Origin: Fulvivirga sp. M361
GTDB taxonomy: Bacteria; Bacteroidota; Bacteroidia; Cytophagales; Cyclobacteriaceae
Assembly: GCF_007097395.1 (NCBI RefSeq)
Contig: NZ_VKDC01000025.1
Location: 16,766-80,765, forward strand
DNA length: 64,000 nt
Reading direction: 5' to 3'
Each line of letters starts with the position of its first letter. Position 1 is the stretch's first letter. This document shows positions 16,553 to 26,436 of this stretch, in pieces. Under the pieces are notes generated by a model. The model worked only from the letters and a program-made list of their open reading frames with translations. It searched no databases and was not told where the DNA came from. The position numbers and the translations under genes are program-made.

Positions 16553-18500
16553 GGAAAGACTTTACTTCAATATCCGCACGTTTCTTCGCTTTTTTTTAAG
16601 TGCAGGCCTTATCAGTTTACTTTTATTCTTTGTTGTGGCTTGCCAGGAACCGGTAGAAGATGTTTACCAGACCGATGTATTGGTGATAGGCGGTGGCTGT
16701 AGTGGAGTGGCAGCCGGTATTCAGGCGGCACGGTCAGGGGTTGAAGTCATACTTGTAGAAGAAACTCCATGGTTAGGGGGCATGCTCACAGCTTCCGGCG
16801 TTAGTGCTGTGGATGGTAATCACGGATTGCCTTCAGGGCTATGGGGAGAGTTTAGAGAAGGACTTTATCAACATTATGGTGGACCGGAAGCGCTGGCCAC
16901 GGGTTGGGTAAGTAATACACAGTTTGAACCCCATGTTGGGAATCAGGTTTGGAATGCACTGGCAGACCGGGAAACGACTTTAACGAGAATGCATGACTAT
17001 CACCTGGTAGAAGTCCTTAAAAAAGATGCCCGGGTGTTGGGGGCCACTTTTACCAACGGAGAAGGTCGAAAACTACGGATAGAGGCCAAGGTGACCATTG
17101 ACGCTACAGAGCTGGGCGATGTGATTGCCCGGGCAGGAGTGTCGTTTTTGCAAGGTCAGGACGCCAGGTCATTGACAGGTGAAGATGGAGCACCGGAAAA
17201 GGGAAACCCGTACATTCAGGATTTGACCTATGTGGCGATCCTCAAAGATTTCGGCCCGGAAGCAGATAAAACGATAGAAAAGCCGGCGAGTTATAATGCT
17301 TCACAGTTCAATTGTCTTTGTGCGGAAGTATGTGATGATCCGGAACGTAAACCGGTTACCTGTGATAAGATGCTTCAATACGGTAAGCTTCCCAATGAGA
17401 AGTATATGATCAATTGGCCAAACCAGGGCAACGACTATTATGTGAACGCGATGGAAATGAATACGGAAGATCGGGAAGCGGCCTTCACAAAAGCCAAAGA
17501 ACATACACTGAGTATGGTTTATTTTATTCAGACAGAACTGGGGTACCGGCATTTGGGGTTGGCAGAAGATGAGTTCGATACAAAGGACCACTTGCCTTAT
17601 ATTCCCTATCATCGGGAGAGCCGAAGGTCTTATGGAGATATTTTTCTTGTACTGGAAGACTTACAGTATCCTTATGGAGACAGTACAAGGCCTTTCTTTC
17701 AATATGCAGTAGCTGTGGGAGATTATCCTATTGATCATCACCATACGAAAAACGAAAAAGCAATTAGCGAACAGTTCCCGTCCATTCCTTCTTTCTCGAT
17801 TCCCTTTGGGTCCCTGCTTCCGGGTAACGTTGAAGGGTTACTTGCTGCGGAGAAAAATATTTCAGTCAGTCACCTGGTCAATGGTGCTACCCGCCTTCAA
17901 CCTTGTGTAATATTGATAGGCCAAACAGCAGGAATGGCAGCCGGATTGGCGGTTGAGACAGGTGTCTCTCCGCGTGAAGTCAACATTAGAGTACTTCAGC
18001 AGCAACTGTTGGATGCACATTGTTGGTTACTTCCTTTTCTGGATACCAAACCGGGGAGCCCATATTTCCAGCCCCTTCAAAAACTTGGAGTGAGCGGTAT
18101 AATGAAAGGGCATGGGGTTTCTTACAAATGGGCCAATCAAACCTGGATTTACCCGGACTCTACCTTATCAACGGCTGATTTTATTGATATGCTGGAAAGA
18201 AGCTCCGCAAAGAAAATAGACAAGCATTTGTACACATTTGAAAAGACCCCGATAATTTCCAGGAGAGATGCCTTATGGTTTATCTGGCAATTGTTAGAGG
18301 ATGTCCGGCCCTCTGTGAAAGCAAAAGAGCACGATTATGAATCAAGTTACCTTCATTTCAAGTCAGAAGGGTGGATTGAAATATGGGATGGCCAGAGCAT
18401 TGATCTGGAAAAGCCCCTTTTAAGAAAAGAATTGGCTTATTTGATTGACCAGGCTTTAGATCCTTTTAATACATTACCTGTACCGGCAGCTGGGAAATAG
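16545..18500 (+). CDS. FAD-dependent oxidoreductase lipoprotein with SLH-like C-terminus
   Basis: This 651-residue protein has an N-terminal lipoprotein signal (C33 after LLFFVVA) and a Rossmann FAD-binding site, VLVIGGGCSGVAAG (about 45-58), followed by VEETPWLGGMLTASG. It belongs to the FAD_oxidored group found beside glycosidases in Bacteroidota. Residues about 495-645 resemble repeats seen at the C-terminus of these proteins. The redox substrate is unknown. The usual guess is oxidation of a glycan hydroxyl outside the cytoplasm, an inference. The gene overlaps GH92 by 8 bases and is the last of the operon. It ends 17 bp before the right copy of the 133-bp repeat. Confidence 0.82.
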   Translation: MNRERLYFNIRTFLRFFLSAGLISLLLFFVVACQEPVEDVYQTDVLVIGGGCSGVAAGIQAARSGVEVILVEETPWLGGMLTASGVSAVDGNHGLPSGLWGEFREGLYQHYGGPEALATGWVSNTQFEPHVGNQVWNALADRETTLTRMHDYHLVEVLKKDARVLGATFTNGEGRKLRIEAKVTIDATELGDVIARAGVSFLQGQDARSLTGEDGAPEKGNPYIQDLTYVAILKDFGPEADKTIEKPASYNASQFNCLCAEVCDDPERKPVTCDKMLQYGKLPNEKYMINWPNQGNDYYVNAMEMNTEDREAAFTKAKEHTLSMVYFIQTELGYRHLGLAEDEFDTKDHLPYIPYHRESRRSYGDIFLVLEDLQYPYGDSTRPFFQYAVAVGDYPIDHHHTKNEKAISEQFPSIPSFSIPFGSLLPGNVEGLLAAEKNISVSHLVNGATRLQPCVILIGQTAGMAAGLAVETGVSPREVNIRVLQQQLLDAHCWLLPFLDTKPGSPYFQPLQKLGVSGIMKGHGVSYKWANQTWIYPDSTLSTADFIDMLERSSAKKIDKHLYTFEKTPIISRRDALWFIWQLLEDVRPSVKAKEHDYESSYLHFKSEGWIEIWDGQSIDLEKPLLRKELAYLIDQALDPFNTLPVPAAGK

Positions 18501-18505
18501 CCAGA

Positions 18506-18521
18506 TGCCTTATAAAAGGCA
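18506..18521 (+). terminator. Weak hairpin after the oxidoreductase gene
   Basis: TGCCTT and AAGGCA (18506-18511 and 18516-18521) form a 6-bp stem directly after the stop codon and touch the right 133-bp repeat. There is no T tract, so termination is uncertain. Confidence 0.3.
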
Positions 18522-18650
18522 GTAGGCTAAACTTTATGACATAGTATTGCTTACCGCTTGTTGCCGACTGCTAACTCATCGGGCAACGAAAATTTAAATA
18601 TTTTACATAATCTATGTCGGATACACCATGTAATCCTTGACACGACACTA
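18518..18650 (-). repeat. 133-bp inverted repeat, right copy
   Basis: This is the reverse complement of 9829-9961 with six mismatches and no gap. Its outer edge coincides exactly with the lacI stop codon (18648-18650), so the duplicated block begins precisely at TAG. It fills almost all of the 147 bp between the convergent oxidoreductase and lacI genes. Confidence 0.9.
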
Positions 18651-19670
18651 GAGGTAACAATCGACATTTTCGGAAATCACAATATCCAGGGGCAGCAGTT
18701 TTACTTTAGGTACTTCTCTTTTGTAGATCAGGTGCTCTACGAGCATGGAAATCCCATCATACCCTTGTGAGATCGGGTTTTGATGGATCAAGATATTGAT
18801 TTTTCCTTCTTTCATGTACTGTACATTTTTAGGGATCAGGTCATATCCTATGACTTTTATGTCCTCATTGTCTCCGATATGTTCGGCTACCAAATGTGTT
18901 TTAGAGGTGGTCATGAAAATGCCGGCTGTTTCCGGTAGTATAGCTTTCAGATCAGTTAATTCTTTAGCATCACGAAAAGTGAGTACTTCAATGTCCTGAG
19001 AAATGTTTTTATCCTGCAAATAATCCTTAAAACCTTGCTCCTTTTCCTGGAGGTGAGTGGAGTTTTCAAAATATTGCTCCACATGTATTACCAATATCTT
19101 TTTTTCATTACGTACCAAAGTGTTCATCAGTTGTGCTGCTACCCGGCCGCTTTTTCGGTAATCCTGACCAATAAAAGTACGATAACTGACATCTTCAATG
19201 GGAGTATTGATCAGGTTGAAAGGGATATTCTTTTTTTCCAGCCTGTGAAATAATTCTAATGAGTCCTGGTAATAGACCGGGGCAATTAAAACTGCATCGG
19301 GATTAAAGTCTATAGCTTCGGAGAATTTCTTGTTATAGTCTTCTTGCGTTTTTGAATATTGAAAGTACTCCAGTGAGATGCCAAATTGACGGAACTCTTT
19401 TTCTGATGTTCTTATCCCATAGGCACATTGCCTCCAGTAATAGTCTTCACTGTACTCCGGGATCACCACAGCTATAACACTGTCCTTATGGGCCTTCAAG
19501 GATCTTGCGATCAGATTGGGTTCGTAATTTATTTTTTCCAGTACCTCTTTTACCTTTTTTGCCGCGTCTTCCGACACAGTACCTCTATTGTGTATTACTC
19601 TATCCACCGTTCCTCTCGATACGTTGGCCATGGCTGCAATATCACGTATTGTATAGCGCTCTTTTCCCAT
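18648..19670 (-). CDS. LacI-family transcriptional repressor of the glycan locus
   Basis: This 340-residue regulator has an N-terminal LacI helix-turn-helix (TIRDIAAMANVSRGTVDRV, about 7-25), a hinge with NLIARSLK near 55-62, and a periplasmic-binding-protein-like sensor domain to the C-terminus. The proline and alanine of the typical hinge are partly replaced. Its effector is probably a sugar or sugar phosphate. It is divergent from susC. Two palindromes 21 bp apart lie in the shared upstream region, and the same palindrome occurs before the symporter operon and nagB. That pattern makes this protein the likely regulator of all three units, which is inference from shared sites. Confidence 0.92.
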   Translation of the reverse strand: MGKERYTIRDIAAMANVSRGTVDRVIHNRGTVSEDAAKKVKEVLEKINYEPNLIARSLKAHKDSVIAVVIPEYSEDYYWRQCAYGIRTSEKEFRQFGISLEYFQYSKTQEDYNKKFSEAIDFNPDAVLIAPVYYQDSLELFHRLEKKNIPFNLINTPIEDVSYRTFIGQDYRKSGRVAAQLMNTLVRNEKKILVIHVEQYFENSTHLQEKEQGFKDYLQDKNISQDIEVLTFRDAKELTDLKAILPETAGIFMTTSKTHLVAEHIGDNEDIKVIGYDLIPKNVQYMKEGKINILIHQNPISQGYDGISMLVEHLIYKREVPKVKLLPLDIVISENVDCYL

Positions 19671-19717
19671 AATGTAAAAATAAGATTAGATTATTGAACT
19701 AACAATATATTAAAATA

Positions 19718-19731
19718 AGTGCTCGAACAAA
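19718..19731. promoter_or_regulatory. LacI-type operator O3 (lacI/susC region)
   Basis: AGTGCTCGAACAAA carries the GTGCTCGAACA core of the other sites with a weaker right arm. Its centre lies 21 bp from operator O4. Confidence 0.7.
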
Positions 19732-19738
19732 AATCAAT

Positions 19739-19752
19739 TGTTCTCGTGCACA
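19739..19752. promoter_or_regulatory. LacI-type operator O4 (lacI/susC region)
   Basis: TGTTCTCGTGCACA shares the CTCG centre and GCACA arm of the set. The O3-O4 centre spacing of 21 bp equals that of O1-O2 in the symporter leader. Confidence 0.65.
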
Positions 19753-19911
19753 ATTTGTTTTTTTGCATTAAAAAAATTACTTTTAATATCGAGAATTAAG
19801 CCAATGGTATAAGGAATGTATTCCTGAAAGATCATTGCTTTTGGCATTTGTCATTCGGAATAAGAGAAGGCAGATCGAATTTTAAATCGTTAGCGTGAAC
19901 CGTTTTATTTC

Positions 19912-22900
19912 ATGGGATTACTTAAAACCAATTTTGTATACATGAGACTTTTACTAAGTTTTTTACTCATACTTTTTTTTACCTCGGGCTTACAGGCGCA
20001 GGCAGACAGAGCTATTAGCGGAAGGGTAGTGGATAAAGATGATGGTGAATCCATGCCTGGGGTCAGCGTCTATGTCAAGGGTACTTCCGTAGGGACTATT
20101 ACAGATATAGAGGGAAGTTTTACACTTAATGTTCCGGACGGTACCGGGGTACTTGTGTTTTCCTTTGTGGGATACAGCACCCAGGAGATCGCCATAGAGA
20201 ACCAAACTTTTTTTGACGTTAGCCTGGAATCTGATATTTACGAACTTCAGACAGTGGTCGTCACCGCGCTGGGTATTGAAAAAGAGGAGAGGGCTTTAGG
20301 CTATACTTCCCAGGAAGTAGGCGGGGACCAGATCAGTCTGGCCAAAGAAATTAATGTAGTTAATTCACTAACAGGAAAAGTAGCCGGTGTTTTTGTTAAC
20401 CAGGCAGGTACCGGTCCGGGAGGTACATCTAAAGTGGTCATTAGAGGTTATGCCTCTGTAAATCCTGCAGGGAGTAGTAATTCACCACTTTACGTTGTGG
20501 ATGGTGTACCCATGACTAACCCGCAAGGAGGGGGTTCGGAATTCGGAGGTGTTGATTTTGGGGATGGAATATCAAACCTTAACCCGGATGACATTGAATC
20601 CATTAACGTGCTAAAAGGACCTAGTGCATCTGCTTTGTATGGTTCCAGAGGGCAGAATGGTGTGATTATGATCACAACGAAAAAAGGTGCTTCAGGAAAA
20701 GGCTTAGGAATAGACGTTAGCAGCAGCATAATGCTGGAAACGCCCCTGGTGTTACCTGAGTTTCAAGACGAATATGGTAGAGGTTCCGGAGGTAATTTTC
20801 CGGTCGATAATAACGGTAATTTCTCGGATAACGCACGTATCAGCTGGGGGGAACGTATGCTGGGACAAACGGAAGTAGGCGGCAGGCCCCTATTGAACTG
20901 GACAGGGCAACCAACTCCTTATGCTTCACAGGAGGATAATATTTCTGATTTTTTCAGAACAGGCAAGACCTATATTAATAGTGTCACATTATCCGGAGGT
21001 AATGAAATGTCTCAAGGTATATTGTCCATTTCCAACCTTCAAAATGAAGGTATAATGCCAAATAATGAGCTGGAAAGGACTACCGTAAACCTAAGGATCA
21101 GTCATAAGCTTTCTAAAAAGCTGTCTTTCGACGGTAAAGTCAATTACATCAGGCAAGAGGCTTTTAACCGACCAAATTTGGCCTTAAGTCCGGATAACCC
21201 TATGAACAGTTTGATCTCTATGCCAAGATCTATTCGATTGCGAGATCTCGAAAATTTCAGAAATCCTGATGGATCTCCACGGGTCTATACGAATGCGCCA
21301 GGTACTGACTTTTGGCAAAATCCTTATTGGGCCACGAATCTGAATACGAACGAAGACACGAGAGATCGGGTATTGGGTTTTGTTTCTATAAAATACGATT
21401 TCACAGATTGGTTAAGTCTGCAGCTACGTTCGGGAACAGATTTTTACCATGACAGAAGAGAATTCCGCAATGCTACTGGTACAATTTATAGAACAACACC
21501 GGATAAGTCTTTCTACTCTGTATATAACGCCAGGATCTCAGAAACAAACTCTGATTTTCTATTAATGTTTAATCCTGCGCCCCGGGAGAAAATATCTATA
21601 TCCGGTATCCTTGGAGGGAATATCCTGAAGGAAAGGTCGGAAACAGTGAATAATATAGCGCAAGGATTGGACATCCCTGATTTTTTTGTGCTACAAAATG
21701 GGTTATCCATATTGACCACCGAGGGTAGAGCTGAAAGAGAAGTACACTCACTTTATGCTTCGGCACAACTCGACTACAAAAAAGTACTCTTTTTGGAGGT
21801 CTCAGCACGAAACGACTGGTCTTCTTCATTGCCTCCTGATAACAGGTCTTATTTCTACCCATCTGTCTCTACTAGTTTTGTCTTTTCTGATCTGCTCGAC
21901 CTGAACAACAATTTTTTAAGTTTCGGGAAACTGCGGGCTTCCTTTGCGCAGGTGGGTAACGATACACGGCCACACCAGCTAGATCTGAATTATTTCGTAA
22001 ATACGCTTACCCACGATGGACAGTCGTTTGGTCAGGTTACCCGGACCCAACCTCCTGTTGACCTCAAACCTGAAGAAACGAATTCTTTTGAGATAGGCAT
22101 AGACCTGGCGTTTTTTCAAGGAAGACTCAACCTGGATGCGAACTATTACAACGCAGGGACCCGTAACCAGATCTACGCTACGCCGGTTTCCCGGCCTTCG
22201 GGTTTTGAAAGCAAATTTATCAATGGAGGACTGGTCAGAAATCAGGGAATAGAAGTCCTGTTGTCAGGAGAAGTGCTCAGGAAAAACGATTTTACCTGGA
22301 CTTCCATGATCAATTTTTCACGTAACCGGTCTACGGTAGAAGAACTTTCGGATCAGGTAAATATTCTTTCCTTCGGAGCGTTCGACCAGTTTGGGGTACG
22401 TGTACAGGCAGAAGTCGGCGAGCCTTTTGGTAATATATACGCTGACAGGAGTTACCTGAGAGATCCGGCTACAGGGCAACGGATCATTGGCGATAATGGC
22501 TTGCCGATACCTGACCCGGATGGTGAGATAAAAATAGGCAACTTCCAACCGGACTGGCTGGCCGGGGTAACCAATACTTTCACGTTTAAGAATTTTACCT
22601 TAAGCTTCCTGGTGGATATCAAGAAAGGAGGAGACATCTATTCTTTTTCTAATGCCGTAGCTGCAGCAAACGGTAATGCAGAGTTTACCCTGGGGCAGCG
22701 GGCAGAATGGTATGCAGGGGCAGGTGGGTATGTTGCGGAAGGCATAAGAGAAGATGGAACCCCGAATACCCAGGAAATTGACCCTCAAGAATATTGGCAG
22801 TTTGTTGGCGGACAAGCTTCTGCCTTTGCGGAGGAATTTATCTACGATGCTGGCTTCGTTAAACTAAGAGAATTGACTTTGGGGTACCAGCTTCCGAAAA

Positions 22901-23091
22901 AAATCCTGGAGAAGACAGTGTTTACGAAAGTCAGGTTGTCCTTTGTAGGGCGTAACCTGTTTTTCATCCATAAGAATACCCCTGGTTTTGACCCCGAAGC
23001 TACCTTCAATTCGGGCAAATCTCAAGGTATAGAAGCGTTTGCTTTTCCAAGTACACGAAGTTTTGGTTTTAATCTAAATTTTTCAATATGA
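19912..23091 (+). CDS. SusC/RagA-type TonB-dependent outer-membrane transporter
   Basis: This 1059-residue protein has a signal peptide (to about AQA at residue 32 of the longer form), a carboxypeptidase-D-like beta domain (GRVVDKDDGESMPGVSVYVKG, 37-57), a TonB-box/plug entry VVVTALGIEKEERALGY near 115, the plug motif VVDGVPM near 198 and a C-terminal beta-barrel ending in FNLNFSI. SusC proteins import oligosaccharides across the outer membrane with a SusD lid, and the susD gene follows immediately (4-base overlap). Either ATG at 19912 or ATG at 19942 could start translation; the latter gives a more compact signal peptide. The upstream region carries two LacI-type operators. Confidence 0.95.
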   Translation: MGLLKTNFVYMRLLLSFLLILFFTSGLQAQADRAISGRVVDKDDGESMPGVSVYVKGTSVGTITDIEGSFTLNVPDGTGVLVFSFVGYSTQEIAIENQTFFDVSLESDIYELQTVVVTALGIEKEERALGYTSQEVGGDQISLAKEINVVNSLTGKVAGVFVNQAGTGPGGTSKVVIRGYASVNPAGSSNSPLYVVDGVPMTNPQGGGSEFGGVDFGDGISNLNPDDIESINVLKGPSASALYGSRGQNGVIMITTKKGASGKGLGIDVSSSIMLETPLVLPEFQDEYGRGSGGNFPVDNNGNFSDNARISWGERMLGQTEVGGRPLLNWTGQPTPYASQEDNISDFFRTGKTYINSVTLSGGNEMSQGILSISNLQNEGIMPNNELERTTVNLRISHKLSKKLSFDGKVNYIRQEAFNRPNLALSPDNPMNSLISMPRSIRLRDLENFRNPDGSPRVYTNAPGTDFWQNPYWATNLNTNEDTRDRVLGFVSIKYDFTDWLSLQLRSGTDFYHDRREFRNATGTIYRTTPDKSFYSVYNARISETNSDFLLMFNPAPREKISISGILGGNILKERSETVNNIAQGLDIPDFFVLQNGLSILTTEGRAEREVHSLYASAQLDYKKVLFLEVSARNDWSSSLPPDNRSYFYPSVSTSFVFSDLLDLNNNFLSFGKLRASFAQVGNDTRPHQLDLNYFVNTLTHDGQSFGQVTRTQPPVDLKPEETNSFEIGIDLAFFQGRLNLDANYYNAGTRNQIYATPVSRPSGFESKFINGGLVRNQGIEVLLSGEVLRKNDFTWTSMINFSRNRSTVEELSDQVNILSFGAFDQFGVRVQAEVGEPFGNIYADRSYLRDPATGQRIIGDNGLPIPDPDGEIKIGNFQPDWLAGVTNTFTFKNFTLSFLVDIKKGGDIYSFSNAVAAANGNAEFTLGQRAEWYAGAGGYVAEGIREDGTPNTQEIDPQEYWQFVGGQASAFAEEFIYDAGFVKLRELTLGYQLPKKILEKTVFTKVRLSFVGRNLFFIHKNTPGFDPEATFNSGKSQGIEAFAFPSTRSFGFNLNFSI

Positions 23092-24635
23092 ACCGGTTCC
23101 GGAGATCTTATCTGGCTATAAACAAGACCATGTTGCAAGGTGTACTGGTCATCCTGATGGTCACAGCCTGTACAAGTGATTTTGATGAAATGAACGTAAG
23201 TCCAGTGGCGGTGCAAGAGGACAGGATAAACGAAGACCTATTGTTTACGCGAGCGTTGGTGTACGGTATGCTACGTTACACTGAATTACAGCGAGCTCAA
23301 CACTTGTATACACATCACTACATACAATATTATTCCGTCGCTGTAGACTACTTCCAGACCGGGCGCTACATCACACGTAACGACTGGCTTACTGCCTACT
23401 GGACGGAAGCGTATGCTGATTTTGGTATGCAATGCCAGCAGGTCATTAATTTAACCCGGGATAACCCTGAAAAAGTTAATAAAACCTCTATTGCCCGCAT
23501 ATGGAAGGTATTCATTATGCACCGGATTACGGATTTCTGGGGCGATGTACCCTATTCCGAAGCTTTTTCAGGAGATATCACACCTGTCTATGATAAGCAG
23601 GCAGATATATACAGGGATATGTTGTCTGAGCTTGAAAATGCTGTGGCACAGATTGATCCTTCCAAAACGTTGAACTTTCAGACTAGCGATGTGATGTACA
23701 GAGGGGACCTTGACCTTTGGATCAGGTTTGCCAACTCTTTGCGATTGAGGCTGGCCATGAGAATATCAGACGCTGACCCTGCCCTGGCACAAGAGCATGT
23801 TACAGCGATACTGGCCGAAAATAGATTGATAGAGAATAACAGTCAATCTGCTATTATGAACTATGGCAGAGACTTCGGTGGTGCAGATGAAAACGTACAG
23901 CCTATGTCTCTTATAAAGAGCTTCAACGAGTACCGGATGAGCAATACGATCATTGATTACCTGCAAGACAACAATGATCCGCGCCTGCCGATCTACGCCA
24001 GCCCGGCAGAGGGTGGTAATTATGTAGGATTGACCAATGGATTAAACCCTGCTGAAGTAAACGAGATCATTCGCAATGATTATTCACAAGACAGTGAAAT
24101 AATTTCTAATGTTTATTCGCCCAGTACGGCTTTACAGTATTCGGAAGTTAACTTTTTAAAAGCCGAAGCCGCGTTGAAAGGATGGGGTCCGGGAAATCCT
24201 CAGGATCATTACGAAGAAGGGATCAGAGCTTCTGTTAACTATTGGTTAGATGTTTATACGAACTTACAAACCCGTGTTCCCAATCCGGATGCACTTCCTG
24301 TTATAGAGGTTACCTCTTTAGACATAGATAATTACCTGCAAGAACCTGCCATTAGCTATGACAATGACAATGCATTAGAGCAGATCATAACACAAAAATG
24401 GCTGGCCAACATTAACAATGGTTTTGAGTCCTGGGCAGAGTATCGCCGGACCGGATTTCCATTATTGAACCCGATACCCAACACTGATGGGCTAAGCGAA
24501 ACGGGAGGGACTTCAGTTCCCGTACGTGTAAGGTACCCTATTGAAGAACTATCCCTTAATCAATTAAACTATGAAGCCGCAGTACAAAATAACCCTGACC
24601 TGGTGACAACACGGGTGTGGTGGGACGTGAACTAG
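23088..24635 (+). CDS. SusD/RagB-type glycan-binding lipoprotein
   Basis: This 515-residue surface lipoprotein pairs with the SusC protein encoded just upstream. It has a lipobox cysteine (C28 in VTACTSDFDEMN), a TPR-like helical body, and the SusD-like 'IMHRITDFWGDVPYSEAF' stretch near 142-159. The C-terminal half has 'NFLKAEAALKGWG' near 355 and 'KWLANINNGFESWAEYRRTGFP' near 442-463, as in the SusD-like group 2 proteins. It would bind and present the oligosaccharide to the transporter. The junction with susC is an ATGA overlap, so the two are translated together. Confidence 0.93.
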   Translation: MNRFRRSYLAINKTMLQGVLVILMVTACTSDFDEMNVSPVAVQEDRINEDLLFTRALVYGMLRYTELQRAQHLYTHHYIQYYSVAVDYFQTGRYITRNDWLTAYWTEAYADFGMQCQQVINLTRDNPEKVNKTSIARIWKVFIMHRITDFWGDVPYSEAFSGDITPVYDKQADIYRDMLSELENAVAQIDPSKTLNFQTSDVMYRGDLDLWIRFANSLRLRLAMRISDADPALAQEHVTAILAENRLIENNSQSAIMNYGRDFGGADENVQPMSLIKSFNEYRMSNTIIDYLQDNNDPRLPIYASPAEGGNYVGLTNGLNPAEVNEIIRNDYSQDSEIISNVYSPSTALQYSEVNFLKAEAALKGWGPGNPQDHYEEGIRASVNYWLDVYTNLQTRVPNPDALPVIEVTSLDIDNYLQEPAISYDNDNALEQIITQKWLANINNGFESWAEYRRTGFPLLNPIPNTDGLSETGGTSVPVRVRYPIEELSLNQLNYEAAVQNNPDLVTTRVWWDVN

Positions 24636-24682
24636 CTTCTGACCTTGTAAGCGGAAAACCTTTGAGACTAAATCCAAAAATC

Positions 24683-26368
24683 ATGAAAAACAATTACCAG
24701 ATCAAGTTAACCACGGCGCTGAAGACATTTTGTCTTCTGGCCTCATTTCTTGTATTCACAGCTTGTGGAGACGATGATGAAAGTGAACCACTTAGCGATG
24801 CTAAGGAAATGCTTTCTTTTGTTTTTGCTGACCTGAGTCCTGCCATTACGGCCACCATAAGCGGTACAACAGTTTCTGCCACCGTACCTTTTGGCACAGA
24901 TGTTACAGCGCTAACACCTACTGTGACCATATCCCAGGAAGCCGAGGTAAGCCCGGCAAGCGGACAAGCCGAAGATTTTTCAAGTGCGGTGATTTATACC
25001 GTCACAGCAGCCGATGGTACTCAGGCGGAGTATACGGTGAATGTTAGTGTGGAAGCAGGTTCTTCTGCCAAAGAGTTGCTAACCTTTGTATTTGAAGCAC
25101 TGGATCCTGATGTTACCGGTGTCATTACGGATAATAGTATCCAGGCAGACGTGCCTTTTGGTACAGACCTGACTACTTTAGTACCTACCATCACGATATC
25201 CGATCTGGCCTCTGTTGGTCCGGCAAGCGGAGCAGCTCAGGATTTTACAAGCCCTGTAAACTATACGGTCACCGCTCAGGATGGAAGTACGAATGTGTAT
25301 GCCGTTACAGTGACTGAGCTTCCAAAGCCAGGTGTACTTATTACCCCGGTATGGGAAAGGACTCGTAAGGAGGGTGGAGTACCTGATTGGTTTACGGTTA
25401 ATAATGATCGCGACATCGCACTATCTTCTGATTATGTTTATGTTCATAGTAACAATGATAAAATAAGAGTCTTATCAGTTACGGATGGTACCGATGTATC
25501 TGCAGGATTCGCTGATGACGATACTAACCCTGATAAGGAGTATATCAATGGTAAGGAGAATTTTGCCACTGGCAATTTGTTCTTACTTACTACTGCTACT
25601 GATGATAATGGTCTGATTTTCGGCGGCAATTTAAGGGTGGGCAATGGCGCTAATCCATGGAATTTGTACAAATGGAATAATAAAGATGCCACGCAAGAGT
25701 TGTTTTTATCATATGTTCCACCGACAGGATTCCACGTAGCAGAGAATTTGAGCGTGGTAGGTGATGCCACCAATAACGCCTTCATTTATGTGCCAACCAG
25801 TGGTTTTGGTACAGCCAATAACAAAATCCTCAAATTCACTGTAACCGGCGGTGTGGCAGATGACACTCCGGAAGTTATTACCTTAAACGGACTTGAGAAC
25901 CTTGGGAATGCACCCGATGTATGGCCCGTGTCCGGTGCTGCGGATGCGAACTTTATAGTAGCAGGTACTGGTGTAGGTGGAATCGCTGAATATGACAACA
26001 GTGGTAATCTTGTGGGCAAATTACCCGAGGCCCTGAATACCGGAAAAGATGCTAAGTTATTTGAGTTTGCACTTGATGTAGCCTACTTTGAGTTAGGTCT
26101 CCAAAAGTTTGTACTGGCAACATCCACTGATTTTACGGCATCTGCTCCGGATAAAGCCGGAAATCTTGCTGTTATTGACGTTACCGAAGGTTGGGAAAAT
26201 GTTGAATCTGCTGATATAGTCTATTATGCGCTTACACCGGATGGTAATGATATAGCGAATGGAAACGGTACCGGTGGAGTAGATGTACGTGTGAATGGAA
26301 ATGTTGCAACTGTAGCAGTATGGATCACAAATCATGGAGCTGCATTACTTGACATAACGTTAGAATAA
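24683..26368 (+). CDS. DUF4623-type surface lipoprotein with two DUF5018-like modules
   Basis: I take ATG 24683 as the start because it opens a lipoprotein signal (C28 in LVFTACGDDDESE); the longer frame from 24617 would overlap susD and bury the signal. Two beta-sandwich modules of about 85 residues, each with VPFGTDVT/L, SPASG-type and YTVTAxDGT motifs, span about 38-125 and 128-211. The remaining 350 residues form a repetitive all-beta region, probably a propeller, of the DUF4623 type. The position after susD and the acidic linker after the lipid cysteine suggest a surface glycan-binding protein of the SusE/F kind. No catalytic motif is recognised. Confidence 0.75.
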   Translation: MKNNYQIKLTTALKTFCLLASFLVFTACGDDDESEPLSDAKEMLSFVFADLSPAITATISGTTVSATVPFGTDVTALTPTVTISQEAEVSPASGQAEDFSSAVIYTVTAADGTQAEYTVNVSVEAGSSAKELLTFVFEALDPDVTGVITDNSIQADVPFGTDLTTLVPTITISDLASVGPASGAAQDFTSPVNYTVTAQDGSTNVYAVTVTELPKPGVLITPVWERTRKEGGVPDWFTVNNDRDIALSSDYVYVHSNNDKIRVLSVTDGTDVSAGFADDDTNPDKEYINGKENFATGNLFLLTTATDDNGLIFGGNLRVGNGANPWNLYKWNNKDATQELFLSYVPPTGFHVAENLSVVGDATNNAFIYVPTSGFGTANNKILKFTVTGGVADDTPEVITLNGLENLGNAPDVWPVSGAADANFIVAGTGVGGIAEYDNSGNLVGKLPEALNTGKDAKLFEFALDVAYFELGLQKFVLATSTDFTASAPDKAGNLAVIDVTEGWENVESADIVYYALTPDGNDIANGNGTGGVDVRVNGNVATVAVWITNHGAALLDITLE

Positions 26369-26436
26369 GCCATTGAGTAATGGATATTGAGAGATAACTG
26401 ATCTCAGAAATAGATTTAATTAAAACTGACAGTCAA

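Noticed and set aside
9829..18650. The operon as a classical composite transposon or insertion sequence
   Set aside because: No transposase or integrase gene, no short target-site duplication that I could see, and the right repeat fuses exactly to the lacI stop. The repeats are therefore reported as repeats, not as a mobile element.
24617..24682. Upstream start of the DUF4623 lipoprotein
   Set aside because: It would overlap susD and put 22 extra residues ahead of a perfect lipoprotein signal.
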